Source: Thermacetogenium sp. UBA4966 (GTDB lineage Bacteria; Bacillota; DSM-12270; Thermacetogeniales; Thermacetogeniaceae). From it: DNA of 41,370 nucleotides. The notes beneath the pieces were generated by a model. It did no database searches. It was not told where the DNA came from and saw only the letters and a list, made by a program, of their open reading frames with translations. The stretch lies in NCBI GenBank assembly GCA_002397275.1, contig DHAA01000031.1, forward strand, positions 42,316 to 83,685, read 5' to 3'. The position numbers and the translations under genes were made by a program. Positions 8,222 through 14,910 of the stretch are shown here, one piece after another. The first letter of the stretch is position 1. Each line of letters opens with the position of its first letter.

Positions 8222-9535
8222 TTGGCTGATATCATGAGCGACAGCTTGGTCTTTAAAGTACATGGCGTGCAATGCAGCTACGGCTCTCACCAGGCGCTGA
8301 AAGGTGTAAACCTGAACATCGCTCCCGGTAGTTTCCTGGGTATTGTGGGTCCTAATGCCGCGGGTAAATCCACTCTTTTGAAAACCATTGCCGCAACCCT
8401 AAAACCAACGTTAGGCGTCGTTTTTTTTCATGGGGAGGACCTAAACAAGATCTCGAGGCTTGATCTCGCCAGACAATTAGCGGTAGTGCCTCAGGAAACA
8501 GAGGTGCATTTTCCCTTTACCGTTTTGGAGGTCGTGACCATGGGCAGGCATCCCCATCTGAAGAGATTTGAACGGGAAAGTGAAAAAGATTTCGAAATTG
8601 TGCGAAAGGCTATGGAGTCAGCCGACTGCTGGCGCCTCAGAGAGCGCAATATCTTGGAACTGAGCGGAGGAGAGCGGCAGAGAGTTATTCTAGCCAAGGC
8701 TCTGGCGCAGGAACCGCAGATTATCCTGTTGGATGAGCCGGTAGCCCATCTTGATTTGAGCGCTCAATTGGAGGTGCTTAATCTCTTGCAGGAGATGAAC
8801 AGCAGTCAAGGGGTGACCGTGATCGCGATCCTGCACGATCTTAATCTGGCAGCTCAATTCAGCAAACAGCTGATCATGCTGCACCAAGGAAAGATCTTTA
8901 AGGCGGGGCGCCCGCAAGATGTGCTGACTGCCGAGAATATAAAAGAGGTGTACAATACTGATGTAATGGTGATTAGGCACCCGTTAACCGGCGTGCCCCA
9001 GATAGTGATTCTGCCTTCTGTAGACAAGCGCGGGGCAAATCCATCATTCCTGCGGGTTCATCTGATTTGCGGGGGAGGGGCCGGCGGCGCTCTGATGGGC
9101 CAGCTTATGAGGATAGGGTGCCATGTTTCAGTTGGCGTCGTTAATATTCAGGATACCGATTGGGAGGTAGCTCGCGCCTTGGGGATAGATCTGGTCGAAG
9201 AGAAACCGTTTTCAGCGATCAGCGCCGCAAGCTACAAGGCTAATTTGCAGCTTGCCCGGGATGCGGATGCGGTGTTTCTGCTGGATACCCCTTTTGGATG
9301 GGGGAATATTCTTAATGCACAGGTTCTGGAGCCGCTGCTTGCTTCTGGAAAAGCTTGTTACATTGTTGACCCCAATCATTTGGCGGACCGAGATTACACT
9401 GGGGGAGAGGCGGTCCGTACTCTTTCAGGGCTGCGGGAGCAGGGGCTTTACCCGCTCCCCGATCAGCCGGCTGTATTAAAGATAGTAGATGACATAAGAA
9501 AGGAGAAAGAAGGACAATGCCGAGACCGCGCTTAG
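8222..9535 (+). CDS. btuD: Corrinoid ABC transporter ATPase (BtuD type) with an extra C-terminal domain
   Basis: Residues 9-262 are a complete ABC ATPase: Walker A GPNAAGKST (43-51), Q-loop VPQET (Gln 91), signature LSGGERQRV (147-155), Walker B IILLDEP (167-173) and H-loop ILHDLN (His 205). It powers the BtuC channel. Residues 277-437 form a second domain that ordinary 250-residue BtuD proteins lack. It opens with a strand and glycine-rich loop, HLICGGGAGGALM, and continues with VGVVNIQDTDWEVA, ADAVFLLDTPFGWGN and CYIVDPNHLADRD, which reads as a Rossmann-like fold. Its role is unknown; because the adenosyltransferase follows with a 19-base overlap, a function in handling imported corrinoid is possible. 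The start is TTG 8222 or ATG 8234. Confidence 0.85.
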   Translation: MADIMSDSLVFKVHGVQCSYGSHQALKGVNLNIAPGSFLGIVGPNAAGKSTLLKTIAATLKPTLGVVFFHGEDLNKISRLDLARQLAVVPQETEVHFPFTVLEVVTMGRHPHLKRFERESEKDFEIVRKAMESADCWRLRERNILELSGGERQRVILAKALAQEPQIILLDEPVAHLDLSAQLEVLNLLQEMNSSQGVTVIAILHDLNLAAQFSKQLIMLHQGKIFKAGRPQDVLTAENIKEVYNTDVMVIRHPLTGVPQIVILPSVDKRGANPSFLRVHLICGGGAGGALMGQLMRIGCHVSVGVVNIQDTDWEVARALGIDLVEEKPFSAISAASYKANLQLARDADAVFLLDTPFGWGNILNAQVLEPLLASGKACYIVDPNHLADRDYTGGEAVRTLSGLREQGLYPLPDQPAVLKIVDDIRKEKEGQCRDRA

Positions 9536-10113
9536 AAATGGGACTTGTACAGGTTTATACGGGGAACAGCAAAGGGAAGACAACCGCTGCCTTGGGGCAA
9601 TGTTTGCGGGCGGTCGGACATGGTTTTTATGTTTGTTTTATTCAATTCTTGAAGGGAGGGGCATATACCGGGGAATTGTACAGTACGCAGAGGCTGTACC
9701 CGAATTTCCAGTTTCGCCAGTACGGGGTTACCTGCCCTTACAGCGCCTTGATCAGGCAGGGAGAAGAGAAATGCCGCGGCTGCGGCGACTGTTTCCCCTC
9801 CAAGGACAAGGACAACAGCGAACATGAAAGAATGACGCGCATTGCCTTCCAGGCGGCGGAGAAGGCAGTTTGTTCAGGCGAATATGACCTCGTTGTCTTG
9901 GATGAAATCAATCAGGCGATCCATGTTGGGTTTCTGACTGTAGAGGAAGTTCTGGATTTACTGGATAAAAAACCGCCTCTTGTTGAGGTTATTCTGACCG
10001 GACGCAACGCTCGTGAGGCGATCATGGAGAGAGCCGACCTGGTTACGGAAATGGTCCTCAGGAAACACCCTTATCAGAAGGGTATCGCCAGCAGGCGCGG
10101 GGTTGAATATTAA
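9517..10113 (+). CDS. cobO: ATP:corrinoid adenosyltransferase (CobA/CobO/BtuR family) with a four-cysteine insertion
   Basis: Transfers the 5'-deoxyadenosyl group of ATP to reduced corrinoid, giving adenosylcobamide. The P-loop reads GNSKGKTTA (16-24), followed by the family stretch FIQFLKGG (41-48), LVVLDEIN near residue 127 and ILTGRNA. Between the FIQFLKGG strand and the acidic helix there is a Cys-rich segment with Cys 73, 86, 89 and 92 (pattern C-x12-C-x2-C-x2-C), absent from Escherichia coli BtuR as I recall it, which could bind Zn or an Fe-S cluster. AAGGAGAAAGAAGG supplies a strong ribosome binding site inside the end of btuD. Confidence 0.9.
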   Translation: MPRPRLEMGLVQVYTGNSKGKTTAALGQCLRAVGHGFYVCFIQFLKGGAYTGELYSTQRLYPNFQFRQYGVTCPYSALIRQGEEKCRGCGDCFPSKDKDNSEHERMTRIAFQAAEKAVCSGEYDLVVLDEINQAIHVGFLTVEEVLDLLDKKPPLVEVILTGRNAREAIMERADLVTEMVLRKHPYQKGIASRRGVEY

Positions 10114-10193
10114 TTTGTTCCAGTAGGAATTTTGTGGGGCTATGACGAATTGAGGCGTTATGTAGAATAAGGAGATGGGAGGAGGAGATATTT

Positions 10194-10640
10194 TTGATAA
10201 ACGATGCACATACTGAGAAACTGCGACTGAAAGTCCGTTTCGACTGCCGCGGCGAAGGAAAACAGGGAGGCCTTTTCTCCAGAGGGAGGGAAGGGGAAGA
10301 GATGGCCGAGGAAGCCCGCGAACAAAAAGCGATCTTGCTGCGCAATATCCCCATCCAGGGTGTGCGGATTGACGAGGTCAACACCAACAGCGAGGTCTAT
10401 GTGGTCAATGACGAGGCAAACGGCCGTGAAATCGCCTATGCGCCTGTAGAATTTATTTTGGAAGCGGACACTATTGAGGAGGTAATCCCCTTTTTGCTCC
10501 GTGATGAATTTCGCAAGGTAGAGGTATTGTCTCCGGAGGAAATATTACTGGAAAAGTACCAGGTGGAACGCATTATTTATAGGATTAACGAGGAACTGCG
10601 TTCCTATCGTCTTTACCTGGAAAAGCAATTGAGCAGATAA
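10194..10640 (+). CDS. Conserved-looking protein of unknown function
   Basis: Not recognised. A 148-residue soluble acidic protein. Residues 1-36 are polar and basic; a compact alpha/beta part follows (LLRNIPIQGVRIDEVNTNSE, YVVNDEANGREIAYAPVEFILE, then helices with EEVIPFLLRDEFRKVEVLSPEE), ending in a helical tail RINEELRSYRLYLEKQLSR. The TTG at 10194 has GGGAGGAGGAGA at 10176-10187, the strongest site nearby. An internal ATG at 10302 also has GGGAAGAG just upstream and would give a 112-residue product lacking the basic N-terminus. It stands 80 bases after cobO and has no obvious link to corrinoid metabolism. Confidence 0.6.
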   Translation: MINDAHTEKLRLKVRFDCRGEGKQGGLFSRGREGEEMAEEAREQKAILLRNIPIQGVRIDEVNTNSEVYVVNDEANGREIAYAPVEFILEADTIEEVIPFLLRDEFRKVEVLSPEEILLEKYQVERIIYRINEELRSYRLYLEKQLSR

Positions 10641-10716
10641 GTTTTCCTGGCTTGCATAAAAATGCCCTAAACTGCGTAAAAGAAGGTTAGAAGGAATAAT
10701 GCAGGAGGGACGCGAG

Positions 10717-11193
10717 ATGGGAAGAGAGTTTTTTAAACGCTTGGAACGCTGGGAAAAAAGGCTGCAGGTATTTGTTGTCATTCTTTTTTCTCTGCTGGTT
10801 ATTTTACAGCCGTTCATGTCCAGGGATCCCCTCCGGTTTTACATGAGTTTTGCTGAAAAAATGGAGGGTGTTCCTTTGTCCGGACATTTTTCCGCGGTTA
10901 ACAACCAGGACCGGGGAAGGGTCGGATATGTTAAGATTGAGATGCAAAACTATTTTATCCTGCCGCGGGCGGTTGTATCAGTCAATGGTGAGGATGCCGC
11001 CGCTTTTGAGGAACGGGATGTTCTGCTTACTGTAGAGGCGGGGGATGAGATCGTCATCGATGGAACGGCTTATCCCTACCCTATAACATTCCAGGTAAGT
11101 TCGGTTTCCGAGGGAGTGTGCTGGCCGCCGGTTAATTACCAGGTGTCAACCGATAGTTCCCGAGTCAGTTTAGGAAAGGTTAAATTTGAATAG
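10717..11193 (+). CDS. Single-pass membrane protein of unknown function
   Basis: Not recognised. About 158 residues. The N-terminus is charged (MGREFFKRLERWEKRLQ) and runs into one transmembrane helix (VFVVILFSLLVILQPFM, about residues 18-34); the rest is beta-rich and should lie outside the cytoplasm, with repeats of hydrophobic strands such as VGYVKIEMQNYFIL and EIVIDGTAYPYPITFQVSSV. The ATG at 10717 follows AGGAGG (10703-10708) at good spacing; ATG 10699 is an alternative without one. The stop codon TAG at 11191-11193 lies inside the left copy of a 17-bp direct repeat, so the present 3' end was touched by an insertion. Confidence 0.65.
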   Translation: MGREFFKRLERWEKRLQVFVVILFSLLVILQPFMSRDPLRFYMSFAEKMEGVPLSGHFSAVNNQDRGRVGYVKIEMQNYFILPRAVVSVNGEDAAAFEERDVLLTVEAGDEIVIDGTAYPYPITFQVSSVSEGVCWPPVNYQVSTDSSRVSLGKVKFE

Positions 11194-11273
11194 ACTACCA
11201 TGAAGCTTCGCTTCATCATTAAATGGATGAAAGTAGCAGAGCATTGCTTTCTGGGTAGGTTAAATTTGAATAG
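11177..11273. repeat. 63-bp insertion between 17-bp direct repeats
   Basis: AGGTTAAATTTGAATAG occurs at 11177-11193 and exactly again at 11257-11273, separated by 63 bases. The left copy contains the stop codon of the preceding gene. The insert holds a hairpin ATGAAGC-TTC-GCTTCAT and an overlapping alternative TTCATC...GATGAA. Its reverse complement resembles positions 57-95. Removing one repeat and the insert would leave the next gene about 24 bases after the stop, a normal operon gap, so this looks like an insertion with target duplication. Confidence 0.75.
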
Positions 11274-11297
11274 GTATAATCTGGGGGGATACGGGTC

Positions 11298-11714
11298 ATG
11301 CATAGCTACGGAAGCAGGCAAATAGCCGCTGTGGCTGTTCAGATGGCGCTCACAAAGACAAGGGAAGAGGAAACGGAGCAAAAGGCTTTGTTCGCTAAAC
11401 AAGGGATTAAGACCGCGGCGGTCGATTGCGGCGGCGAGTATATCAGCGCGGTAAAAAAGTTTATGGAGCAGGCCGTCGTGGCGGCTAAGAGAGAAGGAGT
11501 GATCAAGGATACCCATAGCGAGCAGGGCGCCGTCGCCGGCGCGGCAAGAGAAGCCTTGAGCCAGATCAGCCTTAAGGCTGTAGGCTTCAACGTAGGCGGT
11601 AAAATTGGAATTGCCCGTTACAATGATCATGTCAGTGTCGCCGTCTTTTTTGGGATAGGGCTTTTGAATCTTGACGAAGTGGCGATCGGCCTGGGGCACC
11701 GTGTCGTTTCTTAA
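11298..11714 (+). CDS. HutP-family RNA-binding regulatory protein
   Basis: HutP of Bacillus subtilis is a metal- and histidine-dependent RNA-binding antiterminator of the hut operon. This 138-residue protein matches the family along its length: an N-terminal helix GSRQIAAVAVQMAL, a central GVIKDTHSEQG...AAREAL in the place of the GVI...ESH...MEAL region of HutP, and the closing VSVAVFFGIGLLNLDEVAIGLGHRVV, which parallels the C-terminal GTIGAPIKGLEHETFGVGINHI part recalled for HutP. His residues in THS and GHR could be metal ligands; the HxxxH pair of B. subtilis HutP is not intact. No hut genes are near; aroH follows after a GC-rich hairpin. Regulation of aromatic synthesis is only a hypothesis. 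A TATAAT at 11275-11280 lacks a good -35. Confidence 0.8.
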   Translation: MHSYGSRQIAAVAVQMALTKTREEETEQKALFAKQGIKTAAVDCGGEYISAVKKFMEQAVVAAKREGVIKDTHSEQGAVAGAAREALSQISLKAVGFNVGGKIGIARYNDHVSVAVFFGIGLLNLDEVAIGLGHRVVS

Positions 11715-11729
11715 TATATTCTATTAATA

Positions 11730-11769
11730 CCGCCGGCTAACAAAGAGATAGATGCCGACTGGCCGGCGG
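11730..11769 (+). promoter_or_regulatory. GC-rich hairpin between the HutP-like gene and aroH
   Basis: CCGCCGGC at 11730-11737 is exactly complementary to GCCGGCGG at 11762-11769, with a 24-base loop. No T-run follows, so it is not a standard terminator. It ends 17 bases before the aroH start and could influence aroH translation or mRNA stability. Confidence 0.6.
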
Positions 11770-11786
11770 GCGGAAGGAAGGTTTTG

Positions 11787-12173
11787 ATGGGCGAAACGCT
11801 ATGGGTGCGCGCTGTCCGGGGCGCGGCGCCGGTACCGGGAAACACCCCGCGGTCGATCCTGTATGCTACCAGGAAACTGTTAACTGCTATTTCCGATAGA
11901 AATTCTCTGCAGCCTGAAAATATAATCAGTGTTATTCTGTCCCTTACCCCGGACCTGAATGCGGCGTTTCCGGCTGAAGCCGCCCGGGAGTTGGGGTGGC
12001 TTAACGTGCCTCTCTTTTGTACAACCGAAATACCTGTGCCCGGAGCGTTGAAGATGTGTGTTCGTGTTTTAGTTCATGCATACCTGCCCTGCAAGCAGGA
12101 TGAAGTGAAGCATATCTATCTGGAGGAGGCCGCGGCTCTCAGGCCCGACATCCATGGTCAGAAAAACGGTTGA
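11787..12173 (+). CDS. aroH: Chorismate mutase, monofunctional AroH type
   Basis: Converts chorismate to prephenate, the branch step to phenylalanine and tyrosine. The 128-residue protein aligns with the trimeric Bacillus subtilis AroH fold over its full length: VRAVRGAAPV at the start, ILSLTPDLNAAFPAEAARELGW in the middle and HIYLEEAAALRPDI at the end. Active-site residues known for AroH are present: Arg 11, Cys 78, Glu 81 (CTTE), Arg 93 (CVRV) and Tyr 111. ATG 11787 is chosen over the adjoining TTG 11784 because GGAAGG stands at suitable distance. Its stop codon overlaps the -35 box of the ferredoxin promoter. It supplies the substrate for TyrA encoded farther downstream. Confidence 0.93.
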   Translation: MGETLWVRAVRGAAPVPGNTPRSILYATRKLLTAISDRNSLQPENIISVILSLTPDLNAAFPAEAARELGWLNVPLFCTTEIPVPGALKMCVRVLVHAYLPCKQDEVKHIYLEEAAALRPDIHGQKNG

Positions 12174-12198
12174 CATCTTGGAAACAGACTAATATGAT
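12170..12198 (+). promoter_or_regulatory. Sigma-A type promoter for the ferredoxin gene
   Basis: TTGACA at 12170-12175, a 17-base spacer, and TATGAT at 12193-12198. Transcription should begin near 12205, leaving a leader of about 43 bases before the ferredoxin ATG. Confidence 0.85.
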
Positions 12199-12247
12199 CT
12201 TAATTAGGATTTGTTATAATTTTTTAATGAAAGGGAGAGGATAGTGT

Positions 12248-12427
12248 ATGCCGCCGAAAGTAGATCTGGATAAGTGTACCGGATGTGAAACCTGTGTGGA
12301 TGTTTGCCCAAGTGAAGTTTTCGAAATGGAAAACGATAAGTCTAAGGTCGCTCGTCCGGATGACTGCACAGAATGCGAAACCTGTGTGGACGAGTGCCCG
12401 GAGGAAGCAATTGCGCTTGAGGAATAA
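12248..12427 (+). CDS. 2[4Fe-4S] ferredoxin, clostridial type
   Basis: A 59-residue low-potential electron carrier. Two cluster-binding motifs are complete: C10-x2-C13-x2-C16-x3-C20-P and C40-x2-C43-x2-C46-x3-C50-P, with the near-identical segments TGCETCVDVCP and TECETCVDECP showing the internal duplication. The protein is acidic, as usual for such ferredoxins. The ATG at 12248 follows AAAGGGAGAGG. It has its own promoter and terminator, so it is a single-gene transcript, fitting a general redox carrier of an anaerobe. Confidence 0.95.
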   Translation: MPPKVDLDKCTGCETCVDVCPSEVFEMENDKSKVARPDDCTECETCVDECPEEAIALEE

Positions 12428-12445
12428 TATAGTTTCTTATTGATT

Positions 12446-12482
12446 GAAAAAGCTCATGGCGTCTGCCGTGAGCTTTTTCTTT
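12446..12482 (+). terminator. Rho-independent terminator after ferredoxin
   Basis: AAAAAGCTCATGGC pairs with GCCGTGAGCTTTTT around a GTCT loop (about 14 pairs with one G-U). The T-run is the end of the stem, and the element may work on both strands. Confidence 0.88.
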
Positions 12483-12497
12483 GCTTCCCTTTTGACT

Positions 12498-12633
12498 TCA
12501 TGTTAATATGAAGTTGTCGGGTAAGAAGCATGGCGAACTGGTAGGAAACCCGGTGCTAATATTCTAATTTGGCAGGACGGTAGTATGGCAGGGAGGTTAA
12601 TTTTATGTGATACTCCTACCTGGAGTATTTTTT
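12498..12633 (+). promoter_or_regulatory. Structured aroF leader with intrinsic terminator (attenuator candidate)
   Basis: ATACTCC (12610-12616) and GGAGTAT (12622-12628) form a 7-pair stem followed by six T, located 45 bases before aroF, so it would stop transcription before the gene. Upstream are CTTCAT...ATGAAG, a stem CGGGT (12518-12522)/ACCCG (12548-12552) enclosing a possible mini-ORF Met-Ala-Asn-Trp (12530-12544), and TGCTAA/TTGGCA. GGCAG, GGTAG and GGCAG begin at 12571, 12579 and 12587, an 8-base period. AGTAT at 12582-12586 could pair with ATACT of the terminator, giving a rival fold. It matches no riboswitch class I recognise. TTGACT at 12492-12497 has no matching -10, so the promoter is not located. 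Confidence 0.55.
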
Positions 12634-12678
12634 GCCTTTACCTGCTAGTTTACTGTCACTCTAAGGAGGTCAGGACAA

Positions 12679-13713
12679 ATGGTGATTATTATGAGCAGCC
12701 AGGCGGGTATGAAGGAAATAAAGGCAGTACAGTCGAAATTAGTCCAAGAGGGGTTTAAAGTTCATATTTCCAAGGGAGTAGCTCGCACCGTTATCGGAGT
12801 AATCGGTGATCGTACGAGGGCGTTTAAGCTGTCTTTAGATGTGATGCCTGGCGTTGAAAAGGTGGTTCCGATTTTGAACCCTTTTAAGCTGGTAAGCAGG
12901 GAGTTCAAAAAGAATAGCACGTTAATTGATATAGGGGGTCAGATTATCGGGGGCAGTGATGTCCAGATTATGGCAGGCCCTTGTGCTGTGGAGTCCAGGA
13001 CCCAACTCCTGGAATGCGCCATGGCGGTTAAGGAGGCGGGAGCCGCCTTCCTGCGTGGAGGTGCTTTTAAACCCCGCACCTCACCCTATTCCTTCCAGGG
13101 ACTCGGAGAAGAAGGATTAGAATACCTGGCTGAAGCCCGGGCTGAAACAGGGCTCTTGATCATTACGGAGGTAATGGATCCGCGGCTGGCGCCGGTCGTT
13201 GCTCGCTATGCCGATATTCTGCAGATCGGGGCGCGAAACATGCAGAATTTTCCCCTGTTAAAAGAGGCTGCCGCGGCAGGAAAACCGATTCTTTTAAAAA
13301 GGGGCCCCGGGGCAACTATCGAAGAATGGCTTATGGCTGCGGAATATATTATGCTGGACGGCAACAGCCGGATCATTCTTTGCGAACGGGGAATTAAAAC
13401 CTTTGAATCTCAAACCAGGAATACGCTCGATTTAAATGCGGTCCCTGTCGTCAAACATCTCTCCCACCTTCCGGTAGTGGTGGACCCCAGCCATGGAACA
13501 GGCGATTGGCGGCTGGTTCCTGCAATGTCGCTTGCAGCTGTTGCAGCCGGCGCGGATGGGTTGCTGATTGAGGTACACCCTTCCCCTGGTGATGCTCTCT
13601 CAGATGGGCAGCAATCTCTTACACCTGAAAATTTCCGGGCATTGGTCCGGGAAGTGCAAAAAGTTGCTCAGGCAGTGGGCAGATCCCTTCCGGGATTAGT
13701 GGTCAGTGGTTAG
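12679..13713 (+). CDS. aroF: 3-Deoxy-7-phosphoheptulonate synthase (DAHP synthase, AroA-beta type)
   Basis: Condenses phosphoenolpyruvate and erythrose 4-phosphate, the first step of the shikimate pathway. Residues about 10-75 resemble the ferredoxin-like regulatory domain found in Thermotoga-type enzymes. The barrel then shows GPCAVES, GGAFKPRTSPYSFQGLG, QIGARNMQNF, LLKRGPGAT, LCERGI and VVDPSHGTG, which carry substrate and metal ligands. The start follows a strong AAGGAGGTC site. The C-terminus LVVSG and the stop codon are encoded by a 7-nt-period repeat at 13701-13721, so the natural end was probably replaced. It heads the aromatic operon and may be controlled by the leader terminator upstream. 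Confidence 0.95.
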   Translation: MVIIMSSQAGMKEIKAVQSKLVQEGFKVHISKGVARTVIGVIGDRTRAFKLSLDVMPGVEKVVPILNPFKLVSREFKKNSTLIDIGGQIIGGSDVQIMAGPCAVESRTQLLECAMAVKEAGAAFLRGGAFKPRTSPYSFQGLGEEGLEYLAEARAETGLLIITEVMDPRLAPVVARYADILQIGARNMQNFPLLKEAAAAGKPILLKRGPGATIEEWLMAAEYIMLDGNSRIILCERGIKTFESQTRNTLDLNAVPVVKHLSHLPVVVDPSHGTGDWRLVPAMSLAAVAAGADGLLIEVHPSPGDALSDGQQSLTPENFRALVREVQKVAQAVGRSLPGLVVSG

Positions 13714-13721
13714 TGGTCGGT
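13701..13721. repeat. Heptanucleotide repeat spanning the aroF stop codon
   Basis: GGTCAGT, GGTTAGT and GGTCGGT follow one another in a strict 7-base period. The aroF stop TAG (13711-13713) is the TAG inside the second unit. The 13-mer AGTGGTTAGTGGT here is the exact reverse complement of part of the AACCACT block at 30471-30484. Confidence 0.7.
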
Positions 13722-13797
13722 CTTGGAGCTTGGTGTTTAGTCAAAGGTGTTCAGTCAAGACATGGATAACACAAAAACCTGTACCCGGGAGTGAACA

Positions 13798-14898
13798 ATG
13801 CTGGAAGAGAAGAAGAGGGTTGCCATTATCGGCCTTGGTGTCATAGGCGGTTCCCTGGGAATGGCCCTTATGGCGAAGGGGAATTATGTAGTGACTGGCA
13901 TCGACAGGGATCCTGTTGCTGTACATCTTGCCCGAGAAATAGGTGCTGTCTCCGCGGGTACTACAAATTACCTCGCCGGAATAAAACAAGCGGACATAAT
14001 TGTTCTTGCCATACCTGTTGGGGATCTTGCGGTTATTGCCAGAGATATTGCCCCATTTATTCCTCCTGATGCTATTGTGACCGATGTGGGCAGCACCAAG
14101 GCAGAGGTTGTATCTGAGCTTGAAGATATTTTTTCTTCTCATTTTGTGGGGGGGCACCCTATGACCGGTTCTGAAGTTTCAGGAGTCAGGGGTGCTGAGC
14201 AGTACCTTTTTGAAAATGCCGTTTATGTACTCACACCTACTGGACGAACATGCCCCAAAGCGTTAAGAAAGATCCAGGAGATGGTTGATGATACAGGAGC
14301 ACTTTCCTGCTTTTTGTCTCCGGAGGATCACGACCGTATCGTGGCTGCAGTCAGCCACCTGCCACATTTCTTGGCAGTAGCACTCATGAATCTGGTAGCG
14401 GATTTCTCTGAACAATATCCTCAGGCTTTTACTTTAGCTGCGGGTGGTTTTCGGGATATGACGCGAGTTGCTGCCAGCAGTGACATCATGTGGCGAGATA
14501 TCTTTGCGACTAATCACCGCTATATAATCGAACTCAGCCGCCGCTTTCGTGAGCAACTGCTGAGCTTGGAAAAGCTTCTCGAGCAAGAAGACTTAGACCC
14601 GCTTGTTTCCTTCATGCAGCGGGCTGGTCATGAACGCCAAAAGATACCGATTAAATTAAAGGGTACTTTCCCTGCTCTTTTTGAGCTTGTTGTCACAGTC
14701 CCTGATCGCCCGGGAGTTATTGCCTTGCTTACCAGTCTGTTGGGGGAAAAAGGGATAAATATATCTAATCTGGAGATCCTCCGCGTCAGAGAAGTAGAGG
14801 GAGAAACTATTAAGTTGGGGTTTAAGACAGGGGAAGAAGCGGAAAGAGCTTTTCAAGTGTTAAGTAAAGCTGATATCGCTGTAAAAGTAAAAAGGTAA
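13798..14898 (+). CDS. tyrA: Prephenate dehydrogenase with C-terminal ACT domain
   Basis: Oxidises prephenate with NAD+ to 4-hydroxyphenylpyruvate for tyrosine synthesis. The Rossmann fold is at the N-terminus (VAIIGLGVIGGSLGMAL), with VTDVGSTKAEV and the catalytic-region HPMTGSEVSG near residues 118-127, and a helical dimerisation domain with AAVSHLPHFLAVAL. Residues about 290-362 form an ACT domain (FELVVTVPDRPGVIALLTSLL...INISNLEILRV), which suggests feedback control by an amino acid, most likely tyrosine. 366 residues, normal for this type. The start is preceded by GGGAGTG. Confidence 0.95.
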   Translation: MLEEKKRVAIIGLGVIGGSLGMALMAKGNYVVTGIDRDPVAVHLAREIGAVSAGTTNYLAGIKQADIIVLAIPVGDLAVIARDIAPFIPPDAIVTDVGSTKAEVVSELEDIFSSHFVGGHPMTGSEVSGVRGAEQYLFENAVYVLTPTGRTCPKALRKIQEMVDDTGALSCFLSPEDHDRIVAAVSHLPHFLAVALMNLVADFSEQYPQAFTLAAGGFRDMTRVAASSDIMWRDIFATNHRYIIELSRRFREQLLSLEKLLEQEDLDPLVSFMQRAGHERQKIPIKLKGTFPALFELVVTVPDRPGVIALLTSLLGEKGINISNLEILRVREVEGETIKLGFKTGEEAERAFQVLSKADIAVKVKR

Positions 14899-14910
14899 AG
14901 GTGAGTGAAA

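Noticed and set aside
11275..11280. Promoter of the HutP-like gene at TATAAT
   Set aside because: No acceptable -35 box is found at 16 to 18 bases upstream, so it is not listed as a feature.
11136..11699. 187-codon minus-strand frame opposite the HutP-like gene
   Set aside because: It is antisense to a recognisable protein, with no ribosome binding site or conserved motifs.
12498..12633. SAM-I riboswitch ahead of aroF
   Set aside because: AAACCCGG followed by GC-AAT gives slight resemblance, but the remaining SAM-I core helices are missing and the gene is unrelated to sulfur metabolism.
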